Shown here: in pieces, positions 45,528 to 52,088 of the stretch
Position numbering within the stretch: position 1 is the stretch's first letter
How the letters are laid out: each line of letters starts with the position of its first letter
From: Bacteroidia bacterium
GTDB lineage: Bacteria > Bacteroidota > Bacteroidia > NS11-12g > UBA9320
NCBI GenBank assembly: GCA_020849295.1
Contig: JADLGN010000013.1
Coordinates: 1-52,088, forward strand
DNA: 52,088 nt
Reading direction: 5' to 3'
Translations under genes and position numbers: made by a program
The notes under the pieces: model-generated
The model's database searches: none
What the model was told of the DNA's origin: nothing
Seen by the model: the letters and a program-made list of their open reading frames with translations, nothing else

Positions 45528-47459
45528 TTATTTTTTTAATTCATATTGTACTACTTTACTTGCACTTTCTGTTATATACTTTGATGCATAAACCGACAGG
45601 CTCCATCCTAATGGAATTATATCACCTTGAAATCTAGGGAGCATTATATTGTATATTTTGTCAGTTTTTCTTAATGAAGTGTGTTTAATCAAATTCATAT
45701 TATAAGTACCGCTTTTATACCATACATTAAGGTAACCTATAATTGGAGACATAAACTCGTACATGCCTCCAAGTGGTTTGGTTAAACTGTAATCTTTATT
45801 GTTTCTTATAAATATTAATTTTATTCTGATATTTTTATTTTTCTTTTGAGACACTATGCTTAAACGGCTGTAAATATCGAGCAAGGTAGATATTCCAAGA
45901 TTTTCATAATACCCCCCGTCTCCGGCATTTCCCCATATTTTATTTTCTTTATCAAAAATAAGTCCTGCAGGTGTTAAATAAGGGAACCTGGCACTTAGTA
46001 ATGCCGATGTACTGAAAGAAACATCTTTACCTGTAATATTTAGCAAATCGGTAGTTTCAAAAAATTGATCTTGAGTAAATTTTACAGGACTAATAAGAAT
46101 CCTTTTCCCTGTTTCAATATGTGTTGAATTTAAAAAAATCATTGCATCAGGATTACTATTCAATGAAATGCTGTAATCTAAGAATCCAGTTCTAAAACTA
46201 TTTAGCGATGAGTTTGATTCGAATGAATTTGTCCAGTCATTTTCCCATGTCTTTTCTAAAATTGAGGCTCTGTCTAATTGTTTTAAGGGAAATGGCAAAA
46301 ATCTTTGCAGTGCATCAGGAAACATTGCAAATGCCATAATTGGAGATAAAAAATCGTTGTTCAAAAATTTTGATGCACTTGTCTGAACTTTTTTATCGTC
46401 AATTTTTTTTTTTGTAAAGTCATAAGCAATAGTCCCCAAACTACCTCCCGATACAGAACTGTATGCAAGAATATTATTTTTAAAATCAGGAATTTTTGTT
46501 GTCAGTTCTTTTAATACTTCATAGGTCCAAAGTGCTGCTCTTGCTCCACCGCCCTCACTTGCAATAAGGTAAACATTTGTGGTGTCATTTGTTTTACATT
46601 TTTTATCAAGCCACAATGAAATATAATCGTCAATGGGCATTCTACTATCATCTACTATGGTTTTTGTAGTTCTTATTGCATGATTATTATTTATAAAACT
46701 AAATGCAAACCAACAAAGAAAACAAAAGAAAATTATTGGAAATTTAAATCTGTATTCTAAAATAGTGAGATGAGTAAAAATAGTCATCCATACTATAGTT
46801 GCAGCTATTACAAGACCTGCAGAACCTATAAACCGTGAAAAACTGATTGGAAATAAAAAAACCAATAAAAAAAACAAAGCTGTAAAAATTAATCTGATGT
46901 AAATCCACCATTTTTGTTTTGAATATAAAAACGAAACAGGATACGATTCGCTTTTTACAGGGATATAATCAATAAGGAAACTTAATAAATAATCTTTTGT
47001 TTTTAGGAAAACAATTAGCTTTCTTCTATATACAAGAAATGTGTAAACAGAAACTGCCAGAATAATATAAATAATAAGCAAATAACTATATCCTTTGCTT
47101 GAATTAATTGTAGCATAAATTATTATAACAAATGGCAAAACCGCCAAAAGGCGCGGAATTATTACTAAAGTTCTTACAGCGTAAGTTCTGTAAAATTCAG
47201 AAAAATCAAATGTTTTTATATGGGTTATTAACCTTGTTGAACGCCAATTGCCCCAACCCCATAAGACAAGGAAAAAAAACAAGAAAACAGTGTGTCTTGT
47301 TCGCTCAGGGTCATTTAAGTCGAAATGAAGTGTTCTTATCACATCTTTGCCCTGCCCGAAAACTGCAAGCATCAAAAACCCAATAAAGTTAAAAAATAAA
47401 ATTACCCAACAAGAAACAAGTATTTTGTGAATATTGAATATAGTATTGGGCAAACGCAT
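45528..47459 (-). CDS. Patatin-like phospholipase with N-terminal membrane domain
   Basis: This 643-residue protein has about seven or eight membrane segments in its first 260 residues, then a patatin-like hydrolase domain. The oxyanion motif is SEGGGARAALW, the nucleophile is S337 in SSVSGGSLG (usual GxSxG is here SVSGG), and the catalytic Asp is in AGDGGYYENLG. It likely hydrolyses membrane lipids; the side of the membrane on which it acts is unclear. A 50-residue lipoprotein follows 3 nt later. It begins 71 nt after the DUF58 gene, with no clear promoter core. Confidence 0.85.
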   Translation of the reverse strand: MRLPNTIFNIHKILVSCWVILFFNFIGFLMLAVFGQGKDVIRTLHFDLNDPERTRHTVFLFFFLVLWGWGNWRSTRLITHIKTFDFSEFYRTYAVRTLVIIPRLLAVLPFVIIIYATINSSKGYSYLLIIYIILAVSVYTFLVYRRKLIVFLKTKDYLLSFLIDYIPVKSESYPVSFLYSKQKWWIYIRLIFTALFFLLVFLFPISFSRFIGSAGLVIAATIVWMTIFTHLTILEYRFKFPIIFFCFLCWFAFSFINNNHAIRTTKTIVDDSRMPIDDYISLWLDKKCKTNDTTNVYLIASEGGGARAALWTYEVLKELTTKIPDFKNNILAYSSVSGGSLGTIAYDFTKKKIDDKKVQTSASKFLNNDFLSPIMAFAMFPDALQRFLPFPLKQLDRASILEKTWENDWTNSFESNSSLNSFRTGFLDYSISLNSNPDAMIFLNSTHIETGKRILISPVKFTQDQFFETTDLLNITGKDVSFSTSALLSARFPYLTPAGLIFDKENKIWGNAGDGGYYENLGISTLLDIYSRLSIVSQKKNKNIRIKLIFIRNNKDYSLTKPLGGMYEFMSPIIGYLNVWYKSGTYNMNLIKHTSLRKTDKIYNIMLPRFQGDIIPLGWSLSVYASKYITESASKVVQYELKK

Positions 47460-47530
47460 TATATATTAAGTTTGAGTTTGCTAAATTAATCAACAGATTT
47501 TAAAATAATGATGATTTTTTTTTATAAAAA

Positions 47531-48436
47531 TCAAACACTCATTTTTTGCCTTTTTACCAAAAATGGAAGTAAAATCTGATCAATCGGCAAAGCTACATCA
47601 GCAGGTATATAGTCTATTTTGTATTGTCGGCATTTATTAGTTAGGTTGTTTATGAATTCTGCGGTTTGCTGTTCGTATGATTCTTTAATTTCAGAGGGAA
47701 ATAATTTTACTTTTTCACCACTTTCTATATCTTCAAAAATGTAAGGTCTGTTTTCAAAATCAAACTCAATTTCAGATTTTTTGTCAAGCGTATGAAAGAG
47801 AATAACTTCGTTTTTGTTGAATTTCAGGTGTTGTAATGCCGAAAAAAGTTCACTTTCATTGCCTGAACTTTCCATCATATCACTAAAAATTATTATAAGG
47901 CTTCTTTTATTTATCTTTTCTGCAATTATATGAAGTGCAGGTATAATATTACTTGTTTTTTTAATCGGATTTTTCTCAAGTAATTTTTCAAGTTCGGTTA
48001 TTAATACCCGCTTATGACTTTCTGTTGATTTAATATTAGAAGTAAATTCTGTTTCATCAGAAAAAAAAGTAAGACCCGAAGCGTCTCTTTGGTTTTTAAG
48101 CAAATATATTATTGATGCTGCCGCAAGAACTGAAAATCTTATTTTGTTAAAACTTTTTTCGGGATAATACATTGATGAAGAAGTATCAATTAAAATCTGA
48201 CATCTCAGGTTGGTTTCTTCTTCAAATTTTTTTGTAAACAATTTGTCACTTCTGGCAAAAAGTTTCCAATCAATATTTTTTACCGATTCACCTGAATTGT
48301 AAATTCTGTGTTCGGCAAATTCTACTGAAAATCCATGAAACGGACTTTTATGAAGACCTGTAATAAATCCTTCAACAACCTGTCTGGCAAGCAACTCAAG
48401 ATTGCCGGACTTTAACAAGTCTTCATTTTGTATCAA
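47531..48436 (-). CDS. DUF58 domain protein (vWA-like)
   Basis: This 301-residue protein has the DUF58 signature near residues 40-62 (FAEHRIYNSGESVKNIDWKLFARSDKL, in shortened form GESVKNIDWK) and a vWA-type metal-binding site D84-x-S86-x-S88 in ILIDTSSSM, with FSDMMES as a later part. DUF58 proteins usually work with a MoxR-type AAA+ ATPase and Bat proteins in envelope stress or aerotolerance; none of these is adjacent here. It is 11 nt downstream of thioredoxin and probably co-transcribed with it. No membrane segment is present. Confidence 0.9.
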   Translation of the reverse strand: MIQNEDLLKSGNLELLARQVVEGFITGLHKSPFHGFSVEFAEHRIYNSGESVKNIDWKLFARSDKLFTKKFEEETNLRCQILIDTSSSMYYPEKSFNKIRFSVLAAASIIYLLKNQRDASGLTFFSDETEFTSNIKSTESHKRVLITELEKLLEKNPIKKTSNIIPALHIIAEKINKRSLIIIFSDMMESSGNESELFSALQHLKFNKNEVILFHTLDKKSEIEFDFENRPYIFEDIESGEKVKLFPSEIKESYEQQTAEFINNLTNKCRQYKIDYIPADVALPIDQILLPFLVKRQKMSV

Positions 48437-48447
48437 AAAAATGTGAT

Positions 48448-48765
48448 TTAAATATGGTCGTCAAGTTTTTTGGTAAGTACCGATTTTGGTACAACCCCTA
48501 CTTGTCTGTCAACAAGTTCGCCATTTTTGAAAAACAGCAAAGTAGGAATACTTCTTACTCCATATTTAGCTGATGTTTCAGGGTTTTCATCAACATTTAA
48601 TTTACCAATTATTGCTTTATCTTTATACTCAGAATGTAATTCTTCAATAATTGGTGTAAGCATGCGACATGGTCCGCACCATTCTGCCCATAGGTCAACC
48701 AATACCGGCTTTTCTGCCTTTAATACATCTGTGTCAAAATTGCTGTCTGTGAATTGTAATGCCAT
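48448..48765 (-). CDS. trxA: Thioredoxin
   Basis: This 105-residue cytoplasmic thioredoxin has the redox motif WCGPC with C30 and C33 in AEWCGPCRML, the buried Asp and LVDLWAEW strand, and the cis-proline loop SIPTLLFF. Length and motifs match thioredoxin 1. It reduces disulfides in ribonucleotide reductase and other proteins, being recharged by thioredoxin reductase, which is not in the window. A perfect promoter core lies 14 nt before the ATG, and DUF58 follows 11 nt after the stop. Confidence 0.95.
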   Translation of the reverse strand: MALQFTDSNFDTDVLKAEKPVLVDLWAEWCGPCRMLTPIIEELHSEYKDKAIIGKLNVDENPETSAKYGVRSIPTLLFFKNGELVDRQVGVVPKSVLTKKLDDHI

Positions 48766-48779
48766 TTTTTTTATTTTTT

Positions 48780-48787
48780 CAAAATTA
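48780..48787 (-). promoter_or_regulatory. Promoter core TAATTTTG for trxA
   Basis: On the minus strand this reads TAATTTTG, a perfect TAnnTTTG match 14 nt before the trxA ATG. A TTTG about 22 nt further upstream could be the -33 element, the only one in the window I would point to. Confidence 0.65.
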
Positions 48788-49222
48788 ATCTAAATATGCT
48801 TAAGGATTTCAAACTTTATTCCATTTTTATTAACGTGTCAAAATTTCATTTATGACTAGAAAAATCATAATTTTATATACAAGTTATTATTCTTGGAAAA
48901 TCCGTATCCGTATTCCTTACACAAAACACACAATTTATGAAATAGACGGTTAATAAACTATTTTATCATCAAAAGAATGTAGTAGGTCAATTAATTATAT
49001 ACCTAAAGAATCTTTATAAAATATTAGATATTCTCCATATTCTCATTAACGTCTGTTTCCCACCAAGTCGGGACCTTTTTTAAATTAAAATTTTATTTAA
49101 AAAATAGTGGTATAAATGAATTTTAAGGGAGTTTTTTGTAAGATGAGTTTTAGGATTTTTTCTTCAAAACAAGCATATCAAACAACAAATTTTCAATTTT
49201 AAGCCACTCTATTTAAGCAAAA
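48788..49222. other. Gene-poor interval upstream of the IS remnant
   Basis: I see no gene in these 435 bp. A small GC-richer island at 49050-49075 (GTCTGTTTCCCACCAAGTCG then GGACC) contains TCCC pairing with GGGA and is followed by a T-run, resembling a weak terminator or the end of a lost mobile element. Frames on both strands are interrupted by stops. Confidence 0.5.
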
Positions 49223-49228
49223 TGACTC

Positions 49229-49311
49229 GTCCTAAAAAAAGTTTACTGTTTTTATTTATTAATCCTGATATAAGTTTACAATTCATTTTTAGTCCTGAAT
49301 TGGGTTTACAA
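49229..49311 (+). repeat. Three tandem copies of the IS end repeat
   Basis: Related 20-mers occur at 49229-49248 (GTCCTAAAAAAAGTTTACTG), 49262-49281 (ATCCTGATATAAGTTTACAA) and 49292-49311 (GTCCTGAATTGGGTTTACAA), starting 33 and 30 nt apart. A fourth, inverted copy is the right end at 49631-49650 (minus: GTCCTAAAATAGGTTTACAC). The first and fourth belong to the element termini; the two inner copies are extra and lie where orfB should be. Confidence 0.75.
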
Positions 49312-49615
49312 TAGTAGTTTGTTTTCGATAATAATTCTTCCACAATCTTTCTGTTTTTATTTTAGTTTTTGAATGATGAATACAGTTTAGAGTAAAGTTA
49401 CCTATGCTCATGTGAAGTCTTCTGGTTTTAATTACGATGTTGTAGCCTAATTGACGCATCCGCCTTAATAATTGACCATGTTCTTCGTCTTGCCCAGTAT
49501 ATTTCTCCCATATTTATTCTTTGGTACAGCCACTTGAAACTAATTCCTGAATGATTGAATGTTTTTCTGTTTCGGTAAAATATTTACCCGCTATTTGAAT
49601 GATTTTTTTGCCCAT
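49289..49615 (-). pseudogene. Broken transposase orfA (IS3-like)
   Basis: From the ATG at 49615 a 108-codon frame reads GKKIIQIAGKYFTETEKHSI, SSGCTKE, then a TAA at codon 34, then IWEKYTGQDEEHGQLLRRMR and QLGYN, ending at 49289. The pattern of a helix-turn-helix start followed by an IWEKYTG segment is one I recognise from IS3-family OrfA proteins, where a Glu codon stands in place of this TAA (GAA to TAA is a single change). The rest of the transposase is missing, so the element cannot move by itself. Confidence 0.72.
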
Positions 49616-49777
49616 TTTTTACATTTTTTTGTGTAAACCTATTTTAGGACCAGACATTTTTCATTTTAATTTATTTTTTAACAAATAACAAATAAAAATA
49701 AAAAATGTAAAAGCATGATAATCAAATTATTTTTTTTTATTTAAAAGATAGATTTAAACTATTTAGTGAACTTTTTT

Positions 49778-49785
49778 AGCTTTGA
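49778..49785 (+). promoter_or_regulatory. Promoter core TAGCTTTG
   Basis: TAGCTTTG is a perfect TAnnTTTG match 21 nt before the ATG of the 666-residue protein gene. Confidence 0.55.
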
Positions 49786-49806
49786 AATATAATAAAAATT
49801 GTAATA

Positions 49807-51807
49807 ATGAAAAAGGGGATACTATGGTTTGTAGCAGTTTTGGGAATTATAGCCGCAGGTTTATATTATTGGGTTTTTCAAACACCCGGTAAAAATATAA
49901 ATGAATTTTATCTTGTGCCTAAAGATGCAATGTATATTATTGAAACAAATAATCCGATTGATAACTGGAAGCGATTTTCAAAAAGTGATGTCTGGAAATT
50001 TTTAAAGAAACAGAAATACTTTGGTGAAATAGGGCGTAATGCCGATTATTTGGATTCGTTGATAAATGACAATTCAACTCTTTTTAAACTTTTCGGAAAT
50101 CGTGATATACTTATTTCAGCACATAAAACTTCAGCCAAAGATTATGATTTTTTATTTTTAGTTAATATTAAAAAAGGTTCAAAAATTGGATTTATCGAAG
50201 AAACCATAGAGCAAGTTTTAAAAGCATCGGGTTTAAGAGTAGAAACTAAGGAATTCAAAAATAAAACTATTATAAGTGCCTATAATAGGGCTACAAAAGA
50301 AACATTGTATTTTTCAATGGTTCAAAATTATATGTTGTGTTCATATTCTAATCAACTTATTGAAAGTTCGATATTAGAGGTAGAAGAACCCCACTTGGGT
50401 AGAGATGAGAATTTTTTAAATATATATAATGAAACTGAAGAAGATGGACTTTGCAAACTTTATGTAAATTATACTTACTTAGATGAATTTATGCAATGTT
50501 ACAGTAACGATCAAAATCCAATGATAAAGGATTTGAGTAATATTTTATTGTATAGCGGACTAAAGGTGGAGGTAGAAGATGAATTTTGTTCACTTGAAGG
50601 AAATACAAATATTAATGATTCAATTGACTCATATCTTAAGGCATTAATGCTATCTGGCAAAGGCGAAATTACATCTCAAAAAATATTACCATCAAGAACA
50701 GCAGTATTTCATTCACTTGGTTTTGTAAACGGACCAAAATTTTATCGAAATTTATTAACGGTATTGCAGTTAGATGAAAGAGGTTATAAAGAATTTGAAA
50801 ATAATAAACGCACTATTGAGAAACTATTGAAAATAAATCTGGAAAGAGATATGATGAGTTGGGTTGATAATGAGGTAGCTTATGCAGAAAATGAACCATC
50901 AAAATATACTGAACACCTTGACGACATAATGGTGGTAATGAAAGCTAATGATATAGATTATGCTAAAGAAAGACTTGATTTTATTGCAGAACAGGTAAAG
51001 AAAAGAACACCGGCTAAATTCAGAAAGGTTGATTATAAGAATTATGTTATTCAATATTTAGATATAAAAGGTGTTTTCAGAATGTTTTTCGGAAAATTGT
51101 TTTCAAAAATAGAAAAGCCATTTTATACAATTATTGGAAATTATGTGATATTTAGTAATAATCCACGCACTATTGTAAGTGTAATAGAAGACTACGAATC
51201 AGGAAATACTTTAGAAAAAAATCAGGAGTTTGATGATTTTATAGATAAATTTAATAAGCAATCTACCATTTTTTCATTCATTTCTTCAAACAAGCAATTT
51301 CCAATAATGGTTAAGAAAATGGATGCTAAAACACGAAAATCAAGTCTTGAAAATGAAATTTATTTTAAGTCGTTTCCTCAAGTTGGTTTTCAGATTACAG
51401 AAAAAGAAAACAAGTTTTATACAAATGTAAGATTGAATTTTTTAGAGTATAAACCTGAAGCTGCCGAAACTATTGATAGTGCAGCATTGCAAGAAGAATC
51501 AGCACAAGATATGCTTGACTCTATGGATGATATTCAAAGATTTATTTCAGAAAAATTTGAGAATAATGTAATTAGGGATTTTTATGCTAATTCTGATAAA
51601 TTAAGGTTTGAAGCAGAAACTAAGAAAGGTGAATTGCATGGAAGATATCGTGAATTTTACGAAACCGGCGAATTGAAACTATATGGAAAATACCGCAGAG
51701 GAGAAAAACGAGGAGTTTGGCGATATTATAATAAAGAAGGTATTCTTGAAAAGAAAGAAAGGTTTGGTTTGATTGGAAGAATGTTTAACAATAATTATGA
51801 AGAATAA
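49807..51807 (+). CDS. Membrane-anchored protein, DUF3352-like, with C-terminal YwqK/MORN-type repeats
   Basis: This 666-residue protein has an N-terminal anchor (residues 3-24) and a large extracytoplasmic part without recognisable catalytic motifs; its layout (FYLVPKDAMYIIETNNP near the start, repeated beta-alpha units, long amphipathic helices) resembles DUF3352-type proteins. The last 60 residues are YwqK-like repeats: GELHGRYREFYETGELKLYG and then KYRRGEKRGVWRYYNKEG. Such repeats occur in many Bacteroidota surface proteins and in antitoxin-like proteins, but no toxin gene is nearby. A promoter core precedes it. It overlaps the convergent glycosyltransferase by 13 nt. Confidence 0.72.
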   Translation: MKKGILWFVAVLGIIAAGLYYWVFQTPGKNINEFYLVPKDAMYIIETNNPIDNWKRFSKSDVWKFLKKQKYFGEIGRNADYLDSLINDNSTLFKLFGNRDILISAHKTSAKDYDFLFLVNIKKGSKIGFIEETIEQVLKASGLRVETKEFKNKTIISAYNRATKETLYFSMVQNYMLCSYSNQLIESSILEVEEPHLGRDENFLNIYNETEEDGLCKLYVNYTYLDEFMQCYSNDQNPMIKDLSNILLYSGLKVEVEDEFCSLEGNTNINDSIDSYLKALMLSGKGEITSQKILPSRTAVFHSLGFVNGPKFYRNLLTVLQLDERGYKEFENNKRTIEKLLKINLERDMMSWVDNEVAYAENEPSKYTEHLDDIMVVMKANDIDYAKERLDFIAEQVKKRTPAKFRKVDYKNYVIQYLDIKGVFRMFFGKLFSKIEKPFYTIIGNYVIFSNNPRTIVSVIEDYESGNTLEKNQEFDDFIDKFNKQSTIFSFISSNKQFPIMVKKMDAKTRKSSLENEIYFKSFPQVGFQITEKENKFYTNVRLNFLEYKPEAAETIDSAALQEESAQDMLDSMDDIQRFISEKFENNVIRDFYANSDKLRFEAETKKGELHGRYREFYETGELKLYGKYRRGEKRGVWRYYNKEGILEKKERFGLIGRMFNNNYEE

Positions 51808-52088
51808 CTAGATAAAACTGCATCATCTAGTATTTTTTGCAGCTTTGGAATATGCAATCTGTAATCAAAATTTTCGGCAGCTACATTTTTACCCATTTGT
51901 CCTATTTCATTAAACTTGTCATAATATTTATATCTGTTTATTATAGCTTCACTTAATTGTTTGGGATTATCCGGAAGAATAAGGTAAGAGTTTACATCAT
52001 GTTCAAGATATTTTTCAATATCGCCTACTTTAGTGCAAATAGTTGGTATTCCTGTTGCAAGATATTCTCCAAGTTTGGTAGGAAATCC
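51795..52088 (-). CDS. Glycosyltransferase, C-terminal part (5' end outside window)
   Basis: Only the last 97 residues are present, with the stop codon at 51795. They match the C-terminal half of GT4/GT-B family glycosyltransferases: GFPTKLGEYLATGIPTICTKVG (shortened: KLGEYLATGIP) contains the Glu that binds the sugar-nucleotide phosphate side, followed by a NSYLILPDNPKQLSEAI-type segment and a terminal helix. The donor and acceptor cannot be judged from this part. It probably acts in cell-surface polysaccharide or glycolipid synthesis. Confidence 0.85.
   Translation of the reverse strand, partial: GFPTKLGEYLATGIPTICTKVGDIEKYLEHDVNSYLILPDNPKQLSEAIINRYKYYDKFNEIGQMGKNVAAENFDYRLHIPKLQKILDDAVLSSYSS

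Larger units (their letters stand above)
49223..49656 (-). mobile_element. Decayed insertion-sequence remnant, IS3-like
   Basis: A 434-bp element is bounded by imperfect inverted repeats: 49223-49248 on plus (TGACTCGTCCTAAAAAAAGT...) and 49631-49656 on minus (TGTCTGGTCCTAAAATAGGT...), 20 of 26 positions identical, both beginning TG as in IS3-family ends. Inside is an orfA-like frame with an in-frame stop and no orfB. I see no matching target duplication at the two outer edges. The IS3 assignment rests on the orfA resemblance and TG...CA ends, and remains to be confirmed. Confidence 0.7.

Noticed and set aside
48470-48793. Plus-strand frame of 107 codons opposite thioredoxin
   Set aside because: Thioredoxin on the minus strand is complete with WCGPC and promoter core; the plus frame shows no domain.
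48788-49806. CRISPR array or new defence island in the gene-poor stretch
   Set aside because: The only repeats are the IS end copies; there is no regular spacer pattern and no nuclease, helicase or reverse transcriptase gene nearby.
51600-51807. YwqK-like repeats as part of a toxin-antitoxin pair
   Set aside because: The repeats are the C-terminal end of a large membrane-anchored protein and no toxin gene is adjacent; the motif is common in unrelated Bacteroidota proteins.

Overview
The window is AT-rich DNA from a member of the Bacteroidota, probably an uncultured or environmental lineage; I cannot place it below phylum. The signs are: two proteins with type IX secretion C-terminal sorting tails, the Bacteroidota promoter core TAnnTTTG in front of at least sixteen genes, few Shine-Dalgarno sites, frequent TTG starts, DUF3822 beside rsmD, tsaD divergent from a 1464-residue TamB, and an S16 protein with a long C-terminal extension. 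No tRNA, rRNA, CRISPR array, integrase or phage module was seen.

Layout. 1-3.2 kb (minus): a truncated secreted protein, a sorting-domain protein, a secreted M28 peptidase and a multi-pass membrane protein. 3.3-9.9 kb (plus): a thioredoxin-like protein, a membrane protein, a clear terminator, then rpsP-rimM-trmD followed by a DEDDh exonuclease, histidine ammonia-lyase and a beta-CASP metallo-hydrolase. 10-13 kb (plus): a PaaN-like aldehyde dehydrogenase, DUF3822 and rsmD. 13-14.2 kb (minus): a SAM methyltransferase and dcd; recX follows on plus. 14.7-19.4 kb (minus): a five-gene run, tsaD - secreted protein - fluC - secreted amidotransferase-like protein - hemW. 19.5-23.9 kb: tamB, then a decayed cyclase tail opposite a two-helix membrane protein. 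24.4-27.9 kb: CCA-transferase, NAD(P)HX repair enzyme and YceI. 28-32.5 kb (minus): tatA - gatA - LysM pseudo-transglycosylase - SGNH hydrolase. 32.6-37.2 kb (plus): RlmI-like methyltransferase, lipoprotein, YkgJ and Mpl. 37.2-43.1 kb: diheme cytochrome c, DagK and MazG, a PAP2 phosphatase and ClpC. 43.4-48.8 kb (minus): sorting-domain beta-propeller, a 50-residue lipoprotein, a patatin-like phospholipase, DUF58 and thioredoxin. 48.8-49.8 kb: a gene-poor stretch with a 434-bp insertion-sequence remnant. 49.8 kb to the end: a DUF3352-like protein with YwqK-type repeats and a truncated glycosyltransferase.

Most of this is chromosomal housekeeping: tRNA and rRNA modification, ribosome assembly, metabolite repair, envelope biogenesis and protein quality control. 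Genes are tightly packed and several convergent pairs overlap at their stop codons. I found no clear new defence or mobile system. The observations most worth following are: (i) promoter cores only 4-15 nt before many start codons, implying leaderless or nearly leaderless mRNAs and correcting several start calls; (ii) an apparently inactive lytic transglycosylase (catalytic Glu replaced by Leu) paired with an SGNH hydrolase; (iii) an IS remnant with extra copies of its end repeat; (iv) the cyclase tail remnant; and (v) a 50-residue lipoprotein.
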